A model generated the notes under the pieces. The model was not told where the DNA came from. It did not search any database and saw nothing but the letters and a program-made list of their open reading frames with translations. A DNA stretch of 64,000 nt from Cepaea nemoralis (Eukaryota > Mollusca > Gastropoda > Stylommatophora > Helicidae), in NCBI GenBank assembly GCA_014155875.1, contig JACEFZ010018186.1, positions 310,001 to 374,000 on the forward strand, in the 5' to 3' direction. The translations under genes and the position numbers were made by a program. This document shows positions 10,758 to 25,400 of the stretch, piece by piece (the first letter of the stretch is position 1; each line of letters begins with the position of its first letter).

Positions 10758-11413
10758 GAGATGGATCTGTTGTAAAGCAGCAGAGAAGTGCGTGGGCATT
10801 TACAACCCGTTCAGCGGGCCGAACCGTTCAAGAATCCAGTGGTACCCACTTTATGACCACGAGCAGCATGACGGTGGAGATGATAGCAATTACACAGGCT
10901 TTGATATGGCTGGAATCACAACATTATACCAACATGTGTGTACTAAGTGACCCAATGAGCATGATTCAGAAGGTCGAAGCTGGAGCTGTACGCAGACAGT
11001 CTACTGAGTCGCTGCGGAAGTCTGTTGTCCGTAAAGTCACCTTCATCTTCGTCCCGGGACATGCGGGAGTCGAGGGAAATGAACGAGCTGATAAACTGGC
11101 TGGCTCTGCACCCCCTGTAGATGGCAAGCTCATGGATCGTGCCGATGTTATTAACGCCCTTAAAGATATGGCGAGAACAGAGGACTTTGACGTCAGTGAA
11201 TCCACATCACTGTCCAGGATGAAAGACTTGGGAGTAAGAATCGGCACTGCCAAGCGCGAGAGGTACATTGGGAAAACGAGGTGCCTCATCAACCAACACA
11301 TAACTGGCACTATTAGCCACCGGACGCTGATGCATATGCTGGGGGGGGGGGATCTGAGCACCTATGGACCTGTCCGGAGTACAATGAAGATTCCTCAACT
11401 GATAACTGATAAC
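10758..11413 (+). pseudogene. RNase H module from a different LINE, lodged at the YADD motif of Tx1-a
   Basis: The frame begins with DGSVVKQQRSAWAFTT, which carries the first RNase H Asp. It continues through MTVEMIAITQAL (the Glu helix) and VLSDPMSM (second Asp), then to FIFVPGHAGVEGNERADKLA, which holds the final His and Asp. All four acidic catalytic positions of LINE-type RNase H are present. It ends near 11,413 in a short C-terminal tail after a G-run at 11,341-11,350. A frame of about 270 codons runs from this module into the Tx1 thumb region by chance or fusion. The donor was probably a LINE with a C-terminal RNase H, which Tx1 itself lacks. No clean TSD is visible and about 20 bp of Tx1 sequence is missing at the junction. 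Confidence 0.7.
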
Positions 11414-12560
11414 ACATCAATAAGGAACATACTCCACACCTTTACCCATTTTGGAAAAGGCAGTGGAGCCAAAGTTAATGTACAGAAATCACAGATAATG
11501 GGCCTGGGAAAGTGGAAACAAAAGTTTGATTTCCCTCCAAACCTGAGACACACAGACACCATGAAGCTGTATGGGGTCACATTTCCAGACATGGCACGCA
11601 CTAACCCAACAGATCACAGACATGTTATACGGGTATATGTACAAAACATCCACAATATTCTGTAAAAGCACAATAGTCAACACATACATAATACCCAAAA
11701 TAATATACTTAGCGTCAGTACTTGACCCTCCCAAACAGACCGTCACAAACATAAACAAACAAATCCGATGCTTCATCTTCACCAACACAATACACAGCAT
11801 GCAACACAAAACTCTCATACAAGACAAGAAACAATGGGGTAATGCACTACAGGACATCCACAGAAAAATACTGCCGCATAGAATCAGTCACATAGGTAAA
11901 ATCATCATACACCCGAACAGCACAGACTAGCACTATACTACATAGCCCACAACATCAAACACCTCACACCACTTAAAAATGCAACTGTACACTACCAGGG
12001 AAGACTGCCAACATTCTATCAGACATTCATACAGGCAATACAAGGACATGAACAGTTAATACAGCAAACAACACACACACAATATACAAACAGTTAGTTA
12101 GAGAACAAGCACCATCACTCAAACTTAGGATTAAAAGAGGACATAAATACTTTATGTCTGACTTCACATGCACCTATTCAAACCTACACAACAAACACAT
12201 AACACCAAAAGCTAGGGAAATAACATATAGGTTAATATACAGTATGCCTCCAACAACACAGGTAGAAGCATACATATCCAAACAATGCCAATTATGTAGA
12301 AACAACACACAAGAGACAGAGGAACACATTTAGTATACATGTCCAACAATTACTGCCACACGCGCAACACTCAAACACCTCATACAAACGCACACAGGCA
12401 AACAAATCGATATATACAAAGCAATATTCCTCAACACTATACCAAAAGACAAAAAAGACATACATACAAAACTACTCACAGCACTTTCTTACTACAGACA
12501 TCTTATATGGACATGCAGAAACTTGGCCAGATAGAAACACCGGACATATAACACACGCCT
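11414..12560 (+). pseudogene. Tx1-like ORF2 C-terminal half
   Basis: The Tx1 sequence resumes at NTSIRNILHTFTHFGKGSGA and VNVQKSQIMGLGKWKQK, matching 44,090-44,200. Frames change several times. Later blocks are IIPKIIYLASVLDPPKQTV, a cysteine/histidine knuckle near 12,290-12,345, and TGKQIDIYKAIFLNTIPK then RHLIWTCRN. This is the thumb and C-terminal nucleic-acid-binding part of ORF2, beyond repair by any single change. Confidence 0.7.
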
Positions 12561-12784
12561 AATTTGCTTTATGTACACACATAAATACAACAGATATTTC
12601 CAGAGTAAATCATTTGTATTCTTCCTTATGGCATTACAATTTTGGTATACATGAGTGCAACAAGATGCATGGAACTGGGAGTGAATGTTGAGTGAACAAA
12701 TATAAAATATCACACATGGTCACCATGGCCAGTGAGGAACCCCTGATGTAAAAATTTGTATAACTATACATGTTTGTTTATTAC

Positions 12785-13925
12785 TTACAAAAAAAAAGGA
12801 GGAACAAATGAATGAAACCTTACAGTTAAGGGGGAAAAAATCAAGGAGCAAAGTAAATCTACTCCCTTTACTCCTATTATTATTAATAATTGAATGTTGC
12901 AATTCTATGCACTTACTATGCTATATTGCCACCATTGCTAAGAGAATCTTCTCAGTCAATGGAATCACGTTTTTGTTTGTTTGTTTGTTTTTGTTTCATT
13001 GTTTTTAAATATATAATTATTACTAGTACTATTATTATTACTACCTTTAGTATTCTTTCTATGCTTATCATTTTTTATTATCATTATTACTATACAACCC
13101 AATCTCCTCTGTGCCCCCCCTCCCCTTTCGCTTAAGGTTTGCTGTTGCCTTTGCCCAACTGATTGTTTCTAACTTTTGTCCTGCCTTTATCATCATTACC
13201 AGTGTAATGATGAGAGCATTGATAAAGTGAAACAAATTAGTGAGAGTGTGGCAAGGGAAACAAAATATATGAATTTTCCTGTTTCTCGTTGTTACCCCCC
13301 TTTCACATTTAAATATGTCATATGAATAAATTATTGAATATTACACACATGTCACCTACACGCTCATATGCAACGCTCTGTAAATACACACACATAAATA
13401 CTGAACACACATGACGCATGTAAACAACACTAACAATACAAATGCACATGTACTATTATTATTATGCTTCCTTATTGCCACGCTTACCTTTCTGTATTAC
13501 AAATCTTATTATTATGGTCAGATTGCTTTAAATTTCAATTTATGATTATCATTATTATTATTATTATTATTACAATCCATCATTTCCCCCTTCTCTCCGT
13601 TCGTTACTGTTCCTGTTGACGCTGCTGCCGCCCTCACTGTTTGGTTCTAAACAGATTACTGACATTATGGTCATTACCGAAGAGGTGGTGATGGTATTGG
13701 CGGGTTTTGAGCCTTTGGTGAGGGGGTGACAGGGGAAACAAACATAGTAAAACAAATTTTTTCGGTAACCTCTCTTTCTTATGAAACTGTCAATATAAAC
13801 ACTGTACCAATATGGCACATATGTCACCTACGCGCCCACATGCAACGCTCTGTTAATATACGCACACAAATACTGAATACACAGGACGCATGTAACAACA
13901 CTAACAATACAAATGCAATGTACTT
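12785..13925 (+). repeat. repeat B/family A composite, two copies
   Basis: From 12,785 the sequence follows repeat B ('aatgaatgaaaccttacagtt'), one degenerate 45-bp motif near 12,927 and a family A copy to about 13,450. A second family A copy occupies about 13,590-13,925. The tandem recurrence of the same order (B, 45-bp motif, A) at 7.8-8.6 kb suggests one larger composite element. (ATT)n and C-runs are embedded. Confidence 0.55.
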
Positions 13926-14007
13926 TTTTTTATCGTTCTTCCTTATTGCGATTATTCCATCCACTATGTGCCATGCCGGTAAGCGTGGGCGTTCATGTTC
14001 TGCCATC

Positions 14008-15530
14008 TCACTCGATCACCAGAGTCGTGAATCTGCTCCGCGTTCCTGTCTCGACTATGCCATGTGGCCAAGCCATCCAGGTATTTACTTCTCGGTCTTC
14101 CCCTTGATCTCTTCCCCTCGATCTTACAGTTGTCACCAAGTTCTCCAAGTCATTTCTTCTCATAACATGCCCAAAAAATTTTAACTGTCTACGTCTAATG
14201 TCTCTAATCATTTTACGATCTTCATTTGTTTCTTGAAGGACTTGTTCATTAGTTTTTCTGTCTGTCCATGGTATTAGTTGCATTTTCCTCATAAACCACA
14301 TTTCCACGACCATCAGCTGTTTTTCAGCTTGACTGCTTATTGTCCGCGCTTCACATCCATACGAAAGTATAGATTCTATGTAGCACCTCAACACTCTTAT
14401 TCTCGTTTCAATCGATATATTTTTATTGGTCAGTATGTTTTTCATCTTGCAAAAGGCTATCTTCGCAATGGCAATTCTTGTTCTAATCTCTTCAAGGCAT
14501 CTCCCATCAGATGTTATGACTGTGCCGAGATAACAGTATCGATTCACTTGTTTAAGAATATGCCCATCTATTCGTATATCACATTGTGGTATTTCCTACT
14601 TCCTAGTGACGACCATAATCTGTGTCTTCTTAATATTCAGTTCTAACCCTAGTTGTTCATTGTGTGCAACAACCGCATCTACTAAATGTTGCAGGTCCTA
14701 TTCATTGTCTGCAATCAAGACTGTATCATCTGCATATCTAATGTTATTGATGTATCGTCCCCCTAATGTTGATTCCTTCATATCTTCTATATTTCTGAAA
14801 AATTTTCACTGTACAGGGAGAAAAAGATCTGGAGACATTACACATCCCTGTCTCACACCTCTTTTAATAGGCTGATATTGACCTACTCATTATCAATTCT
14901 GATGGCAGCTTGTTGTTTCCAATATATGTTTTTTTACAAGTCTAAGGTCTTTTCCATCAATTGTAGATCTTCAAGCATCCTTATCATGTCGACATGTCTC
15001 ACTTTATCGAAAGCCTTTGTGTAGTCAATAAAGCAAAGATATAGATCTTTGTTTACTTCTATAGAACAATCAATTACTGTAATAAGTATTTACACAGCAC
15101 TTACTGTGACCTTGCCTTCTACAAACCCACATTGTTCTTCTCCTATTTTGGGTTGTATTTTCTTCCTGACTCTTTGCATGATAATTCTCAGCAGAATCTT
15201 CGTGATGTATCTCATTATACTAATTGTTCTATGTTGATCGCATTCCATGACTCCTGGTTTCTTTGGGATTGCAATAAATATAGAATCACATAATTCAGGA
15301 GATATATCTCCAGTATCGTATATTGTGTTCATCAGTCTGGTGACTTGGTCTATTCTATATTCTTCTAAGGCATTGATCATTTCCACTGTTATGTTATCTG
15401 TACCCGAGGTTTTCCCAGTTTTCATATGGTTAAGAGCATTCTGAACTTCTGTCTTCAAAATTGATGACCCTTCATTATTATTCCGATGATCATATTGTTC
15501 TTCTCTTGTATCACCATAAAGGTCTTTCAC
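14008..15530 (-). pseudogene. RTE-like reverse transcriptase and C-terminal domain, degenerate
   Basis: 15,530-15,090 encodes the RT fingers (SILKTEVQNALNHMKTGKTSGTD shortened in places, IFIAIPKKPG, IGEEQCGFVEG). Between 15,090 and 14,550 the palm is readable only in pieces with stops and frameshifts: FIDYTKAFDKV near 15,010-15,045 and GVRQGC near 14,850; the second catalytic motif near 14,730 is damaged. 14,547-14,008 is open for 179 codons: YLGTVITSDGRC, TRIRVLRCYIESILSYGCE and a WTDRKTNEQVL block, the standard C-terminal region of RTE-type elements. The 5-kb fragment at 4.8-5.2 kb is a second copy of this end. Confidence 0.8.
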
Positions 15531-15605
15531 ATAATCTGACCACGCATGTAAAATTTGATCTTTTTCGATTATGATTTTGCCATCTTTGGTTTTTAGGCAA
15601 CCCGT

Positions 15606-16319
15606 TTATGTGTGTGTTCTTTTGTTAGTGATGTCATTAATTCTTTTGTGCATTAATTTGGTATTCCGGGTGTTGTGTTCAATTTCCTTGAAATTTTCCT
15701 CAAGCCATGTTTCTTTTGCCTCTTTGCATAGCTTCCTAATTTTCCTGTGAATCTCTTCATATTTTCCCTTGTTATTTTTGTTATTTCTTCTTACTTCTAT
15801 GAGTTTTAAGATGTCTTTCGTCATCCATTTCTTACGTCCTATTACCTTTATTTTTTGGAATAGTTGTTTCCACAGCTTGGTTGACTGATTTCTTTTTTTC
15901 CCATTGGTCACTGGCGTCTTGAAATAATATTTCCATATCGGACAATGCATCGAATCTGTTCTTTACCTCTACGTTGAATTTATCTTTTATTTCCTCACTC
16001 TTCAGTGCTTGTAGATCAAATTTTGTGTTTCTTGGTGAATATTTGACTTTCTTTAATTTTATGTGTAAATTGCTTAAGATAAATCTATGGTAGCTGTAGC
16101 AGTCTGCGCTTGGTATAGTTTTTGCGACTTTTAAGGCATTTCGAAATCTTCTGTTGATGAGGATATAATCAGTCTGATTTCGGATCTTATGATCAGAACT
16201 CCTCCATGTCAATAATCTTCTTGGATACTGTTGAAACCAGGTGTTTCCAATAATCAAATCTTGCTCTTTTGCCCACTGTACTAGTCTGCAACCTCTTTCA
16301 TTCTGTTCCCCTAGTCCAT
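15606..16319 (-). pseudogene. RTE-like endonuclease C-terminal half and linker
   Basis: The reading starts at 16,319 with GLGEQNERGCRLVQWAKEQD, continues through NTWFQQYPRRLLTW, a DYILINRRF block and ADCYSYHRFIL. The last motif replaces the usual catalytic SDH with SYH, so a catalytic Asp appears lost. The linker (KKWMTKDILKLIEVRR, AKETWLEENFKEIE) follows with one frame change near 15,860-15,950. It would join the RT at 15,530. The segment is intact in places but cannot be functional after the 8-kb insertion upstream. Confidence 0.75.
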
Positions 16320-16646
16320 GTAGTGTAACTCGGGTCCTACGATCTCCTTTTGAGGATTTTATACAAATCAACCATTTATCGATCCTGATCCTCAAAGGGT
16401 AATAACTCATTTTCGTCAAAAAAGTAAGCGTGGTAGTCAAGTGGTCAAGTGACCCCTGTAATTATAGGTACGTGTAGTGTACAACATTTAAAATAACAAA
16501 GAAACTATTCAAAGAAGGTATATAATAATTTTAATAAAACATACATTGAAAAAAGAAAAAAGAAAGAAAGAGAAAAAAACAAACATAGTCAAGTGACTTC
16601 TTAAATTACATGTGAGGGTGTGCAATGACGAGGTCAAGCAGTGGTC

Positions 16647-17244
16647 TTCTTCTTCTTCTTTCGTTCGCTTGAAATATGTCTATATCTGCAATGTCGTCTC
16701 TTGCATGAATTGAACTGTTTTTTTTTTTCAGTTCACACAGTGGTCCATAGAGTTTATCTTCCACTGTCGTCTCTCTAGGTCAGAAGGTTTGCCTAGATAT
16801 GTTATATTTTGGGCAGTCTTGGAGTATGTGCTCTGCTGTCTGTGACGCCAATCCACATGTGCACATGGCTGTTTCACCAATCTTGAATTTTGTATACATG
16901 TGGTTGCGTAATCTATTGTGTCCTGTTCTGAGGCGCAGAATAATGACTTGTTCTGGTCTCTCCATAATGTGGTAGTCATCTTTAGCAGGTTTTGGTGGCT
17001 TTCTGACTGATTTGATCATTCTTTTCTTTTGGTGGTATGTAACGGGCACATCAGGCTGTTCCTCTTTGGCTCCTTCCTTAGCCAATTGATCAGCTCTGTC
17101 GTTTCCGGGTACTCCACAGTGGGATGGTATCCACTGTATGGTGACTTTATGCTGACTGCTAAGTTCAGAAAGTAGTGTCCTTAGTACTGGCAATTTCCCA
17201 GAGAGGAGCGCCTCGAGTACTGATTTTGCATCTGTTAGTAGCAC
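16647..17244 (-). mobile_element. 5'-truncated LINE (Nimb/I-like) with RNase H, inserted in the foldback left arm
   Basis: CAAGCAGTGGTC at 16,635-16,646 and 17,245-17,256 forms a 12-bp TSD. The same site in the right arm lacks the insert, so the empty site is visible in the element itself. The minus strand encodes the end of an RNase H domain (LLTDAKSVLEALLSG; then WIPSHCGVPGNDRADQLAKE with the final His and Asp) and a C-terminal knuckle (CTCGLASQTAEHILQDCP). A Trp-to-stop change follows at QTF, and then the conserved end EDKLYGPLCEL, with a frameshift in an A-run. It finishes in a (GAA)n-like 3' tail at 16,647-16,662. The knuckle plus 'KLYG.L..L' ending is typical of I/Nimb-type LINEs. Confidence 0.85.
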
Positions 17245-17256
17245 CAAGCAGTGGTC

Positions 17257-17890
17257 AAGAGATGGTCAAGAGGTGGTCAAGCAGTCAAGTGGTCGAGTAA
17301 CCACTTAAATTATAGGGGAAAGTACGTGTAGTGATGTGGTGGTGGTTAAAGTGAGCGATGACGTGGTTCAAGTAGTGGTCACGTGGTCAAGTGATCACTT
17401 AAATTGTAGAGGAGAGTATGTGTAGTGACATGGCGGTGGATAAAGTGAGCGATGAGGTGGTCAAGTACTGGTCAAGTAGTGGTCAAGTGGTTGAGTGACC
17501 CCTTAAATTGTGGAGGAAAGTACATGTAGTGACATGACGGTGGTTAAAGTGTTCGTTGACGTGGTCAAGTAGTGGTCAAGCAGTGGTAAAGTTGTCAAGT
17601 GAGCACTTAAATTGTAGAGGAGAGTATATGTAGTGACATTGTGGTTTATAAAGTGAGCGATGAGGTGGTCAAGAACAGGTCAAGTGGTTGACTGACCCAT
17701 TAAATTGTCGAGGAAAGTACGTGTAGTGACATGGCGGTGGTTAAAGTGCTTGATGGCGTGGTCAAGTAGTGGTCAAGCTGTGTTCAAGTGGTCAAGTGAC
17801 CACTTAAATTGTAGAGGAGAGTACTGTAGTTATATGGTGATCAAGAGGTGGTCAGGAGGTGGTCAAACTGTGGTCAAGTATTTAGGGCAA
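17257..17890 (+). repeat. ~100-bp tandem repeats of the left arm
   Basis: About six units of roughly 95-105 bp share 'gtggtcaagt', 'cacttaaattgtagagg', 'gtacgtgtagtgacatgg' and 'ttaaagtgagcgatga'. The right arm has about seven inverted units (23,400-24,060). Units contain the near-palindrome GTCAAGTGACCACTTGA, so the single strand would fold locally as well as with the opposite arm. Confidence 0.75.
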
Positions 17891-18479
17891 GAAGTTAGGG
17901 TGTCTCAGTCGTGAGGTACCGAACTGTCTGCTGTAGGTAGGATGTCGCTGATCAGGGCGGGTAGGTTCTAATACATTTATCGCTATTGTCTAGAGTTGGC
18001 GTGGTTGTACAGTAATAGTAGTAGAGTTGTTCGTAGTAATATTAGTCATCATCATCAAGAGACATTTTGCATGGGATGGGCAATCATACCTCACCATATA
18101 TTGCGATATCACATGGTATCATAGTTCAGTCATACAAGTAGTAGTAGCAATAGTAGCAATAGTACTAGTCATCATCATCATAACGTGTCTTACCGACTGG
18201 AGTAGGCAATAATACCGCCACACATATTGCTATCTCCGACAGCATAGAACAATTCACGGGGTGACTCACGCTATGGAATATCCACTAACGGCATTATCTT
18301 CATTACCTGGTGGTAGTCGTAGTATTAATAGTACCAGTAGTACTAGTCATCAGCATCAGGAAGAGACTTATCACATGGCGTGGGTGAGTATGACACTCCA
18401 TAAATTATGATCTCCGACACCATGGATACAAGTAGTAATAATATTGGTAATAATAGTAGTTTTAGCAGTAGTAGTAATA

Positions 18480-19085
<606 letters not shown>

Positions 19086-19319
19086 AGTAGAAGTAGTAAA
19101 AGTAATAGCAGCAGCATGACCACTAGGACCAAAACGATACGGCAACTACAAGGCAAGATGGCGTCTAATATAGCGTAACATACAAAACCTTTGAGAACAT
19201 CGAGTGTCCTTCCAGCACGGTCGACAAATATGTGGTCATTATGTCCTCAAACTGCTCACCTAAACACACATATATGCTAACAATTCACCAACCCAAACAA
19301 CAACTGACAAAAACAATGA

Positions 19320-20445
19320 ACAATGACATAAACACTGAACGAGCCACAAATGTAAATTTCAAAATGTAACACATAGAAAGAAATCGTCAAATTCTAAAAA
19401 AAAATGGCACGACAATATGACACAAGCAATGCAAACTGACACAACAACACCGACGCAAACAAAATAAAACCAAAACACTCAAAATGTAACAAACACTTGC
19501 AAAAAAAAGAAATCGACAACAAACCGACACAAAGACAAACTGACACACCCCAAAAAATGGAAACTGAAACAACCAATGAAAAATTGCTGACATAAACACT
19601 GAAAGCTATCACAAACTCTGAACAAGGCACCTAAAGAAAAAAAAAACCTTCCAAAATGTAACACATACAAAGAAATCGGCAACTACTTAAAAAATAAAAT
19701 GACACAACACATTGACACAAATAAGGAAACAACGACACAGCCACTGAAAAATGACACAACGACAATTGACACAAAGACAAACTGACACAACCAAAGAAAC
19801 CAAAAGAGGTAAATATAACGTCAAAATGTAACAGAATACAACTGAAAACGACACAACCAAGAAAAAAAAAAGGTGACACGACAAAATGACACAAACAATT
19901 GAAACTGACACAACAACACACTGACGCAAACAAAAGAAAAGCAACACATCCAAAATGTAACAAACATGGACACAAAAAGAAATTGACAACAAACTGGCAC
20001 AAAGAGAAACTGGAAACAAATGAAAACTGAAACAACCAATGAAAATTGCTGACATAAACACTGAAAACTGACACAAATACCGAACAAGGCACCTAAAGAA
20101 AAGAAAAGCATCCAAAATGTAACACATACAAAGAAATCGGCAACTACTAAAAATTTAAATGGCACGACAAAAAGACACAAACAATGGAAAAAAATTACGC
20201 AGCCACTGAAAAATGACACAACGACACACTGACACAATGACAAACTGACAGAAGCAAAGAAACCAAAAGATACAAATATTAACATCAAAATATTACAGAC
20301 AACTGAAAATGAAACGACCAAGAAAAATATGACAAACAGCAAAATGACATAACCAACGAAAACTAAAATAACCAATGAAAACGGCCAACATAAACACTGA
20401 AAACCTGACACAACGACAAACTGATACAACCAATGAAAACAAGAC
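19320..20445 (+). repeat. 'gacaca'-rich tandem repeats, period about 450 bp
   Basis: The sequence is a poorly ordered set of 15-30-bp words ('aaactgacacaac', 'caaaatgtaac', 'gaaatcggcaac'). A longer period of about 450 bp is seen because the block 'aaatgtaacacatacaaagaaatcgg' occurs near 19,661 and again near 20,115. Part of it is inverted at 21,565-22,340. The outermost unit (about 20,050-20,445) has no obvious partner, so the inner arm ends are unequal. Confidence 0.65.
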
Positions 20446-21564
20446 TATTGAGGATTATTAATATTATTAAATATATTATATTAACAATTAAAGGATAATA
20501 ATTGTGGCTCCGCTTCATTTGTTCTAATTTAATTTTTTTGTTTAAATGACGTCACGAGTAATATCGCTTGTGTGGGCATATATTTTCATAATTCCCAGAC
20601 TAAGGGGGATAACTAATTTGATCCTTTTCCTCGTTAAGCTGCCGCTAGTACTTCCAGAAGGGTTTAATAATTCAACCCTGCGGTAGCTTCCATTCAACGG
20701 AAGTTCATTTTCTCAACTTTAGCGCATGCCTAAGAATAGCTGTCCACAGGCAGTGTTAGTAATTGACCACTAAGGTTGAAATTCTAGCAAATAGACTTCT
20801 GCATTTTCACGAAAACTAGGCCTTAGCAAAACATGAGCTGTCGAAGACATGAACTTACACACAACAACATTTCTGATGGCCACATGAACTTACAAATAAC
20901 TGTTGCTGAAGAAATGAATTTACAAAATATGAACTGCCAAAGACATGAACTTACCTACACACACAAATATTGCTGATGACAATATGGGGGACACTTCTGT
21001 ATGAGTTGGGGGATACATTTGTATTTTATGAGGGCTACTTCTCTATGTGGTGAGGAAGACATGAAATCACAAGTGGAAACCTTTGTGTGCGCAATTCGGA
21101 CAGTTTGTAAGAGTAAGTGGTAATTTTGGCGAGGCTATCGACAAGTTGTAATAGCAATTTTGAAATAGAAATTTTGTGAGCGCAAGTGGAGAAGTTGTTA
21201 GAACCAGTGGGTAAGGTGATAGAGCAAGTCGACAATATGAGAGAGTCAGTGGACAAGTTGTTGAGGAAAAGGGACAGTTGTTACGGTAAGTGTGTGAGTT
21301 GATGGGGCAGGTCGACAAATTGTAATAGCAAGTGGACAAATTGTTAGAGCCAGCGGGTAAGTTTGTAAGAACAAGACGTGAAGATTGAAGTCGAATGGGG
21401 AAGTTAGGGCAATTCGACAAGTTGTGAGAGCAAGTGGAAAAATTGTGAGAACCAGCCGGCAAGTTTGTAAGAGCAAGTGGCCATGTTGTGAACGTATATG
21501 GATAAGTTATTAGGGCAATTCGACAAGTTCTGAGAGCCAGTGGACAAGTTTGTAAGAGGTAGTT
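20446..21564. other. loop of the foldback element
   Basis: This is the unpaired centre. 20,446-21,050 is AT-rich unique sequence with no coding signal. 'gacatgaactta' recurs three to four times near 20,847-20,960. From 21,100 to 21,565 there is a degenerate ~21-bp tandem repeat based on 'acaagttgtgagagcaagtgg'. No transposase or other ORF is supported, so mobility would have to be supplied in trans. Confidence 0.6.
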
Positions 21565-24387
<2,823 letters not shown>

Positions 24388-25400
24388 CATACTTGCCTAC
24401 TATGCATCCGTCCTGTTAATTTCCAACTTTGGCATTCAAGTCACCCATTATGATAGTTACTTCAGAATTCTTGCATTTATTGAAGGCTTTCTCTAAATCA
24501 CTATAAAATTCACCAATGCTGTCATCACTACTGTTTGCTGTTGGTGCATAAACTTGTATGACGTTGACATCATAAGGTCTTACACTCAACTTCACCAGTA
24601 ACACTCTGTCTGATACAGTCCAATATCCTTTGATCGATTTTGCTCTTTCTGTATCCATTATAATTGCTACTCCTCGCTGTTGTTTCTCTCCACCAGAATA
24701 GCTTATTCTATATTCCTCAGATGTCATAATTCCCATTCCTGTCCATCTAGTCTAACATACACCTAACAGGTTAATATTTAATCTTCTCATTTCATTCTTA
24801 ATGTTATCAAATTTTCCATCTCCACTCATAGTTCTTACATTCCAAGTTCCTACTTTCAATGTTGATATTCTTGTGCACACAGTCGCCTGATGATGGTCTG
24901 GAGTCACCTGATGCACATGACTATCCCTACCGGGCGAGGCTGCTCCTATGGAGCACCCATTTACGCCGTTTCTCTTATTAACGATAAGACTGCAATACAT
25001 GATATTCTTGGCATCTGTAAAGAAAGTAGTTTGCCATTGCTTTCCTTCCTAGAGGTGACCATACTGGTCGATGACCGTAGCCATTGTCTCCCCCAAAAAA
25101 GGAGATCCTCTGTCTACCTTCGTGAAGCTGTAGACCATAACCTACAACTGTCTGTCGGCTGCTCTTCAACTTCATCCACCACTTGCACCCATAGCTTCAC
25201 GTAACCCTGATCGGGGGCCTTAACGGGTACTCCACCTTGCCGAAGGGTGTCCCATAGGCTAGCGGAGGGAAGGAGGCACATTACCTCACCTTTGATAGGG
25301 GATACCCTTATCCCGCCACCCAGATTGCGATTATTACCCTTGTGTATTACCATTTCTATTATTAAGGCTCTATGGGTATTTATTCTTACCTTACGATCCT
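24388..25400 (-). pseudogene. RTE-like LINE 5' portion: 5' UTR and endonuclease N-terminal half
   Basis: On the minus strand, GTWNVRTM near 24,850 is the first endonuclease motif of this family. It is followed by QRGVAIIMD, VIQVYAPTA and GDLNAKVGN, where GDLNAK is the metal/catalytic Asn-containing motif. A stop or frame change lies near 24,745-24,752 and another after VGN at 24,418. The upstream 25,010-25,400 would be the 5' UTR. The ORF resumes at 16,319 across the foldback element, so this half predates that insertion. Confidence 0.8.

Larger units (their letters stand above)
9990..12780 (+). mobile_element. Tx1/L1-like LINE copy (Tx1-a), degenerate and internally disrupted
   Basis: Plus-strand remnants follow LINE order: a pre-RT linker with KDKTPGPDGLTVEF (near 10,175), RT fingers and palm (10,270-10,757), a thumb and C-terminal region (11,415-12,330) with a CQLC...H....C zinc-knuckle-like segment near 12,290-12,345, and a conserved end containing TGKQIDIYKAIFLNTIP and WTCRN (to about 12,535). 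A 3' UTR block at 12,580-12,720 recurs at 63,345-63,510. Stops are frequent. A foreign RNase H module occupies 10,758-11,413. Two other copies (43.9-45.4 kb and 62.1-62.7 kb) confirm the family. Confidence 0.75.
13965..16319 (-). mobile_element. RTE-like LINE, 3' portion (left of the foldback insertion)
   Basis: This minus-strand element continues on the far side of the foldback element at 24,388-25,400. The left part holds the C-terminal half of the endonuclease, the linker, a decayed RT and the C-terminal domain. The continuity is shown by reading frame content: the right part ends just after the endonuclease motif GDLNAKVGN, and the left part starts with GLGEQNERGCRLVQWAKEQ, consecutive segments in this family. 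Similarity ends near 13,965 just beyond the ORF, so the 3' UTR is very short, typical of RTE clades. Confidence 0.8.
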
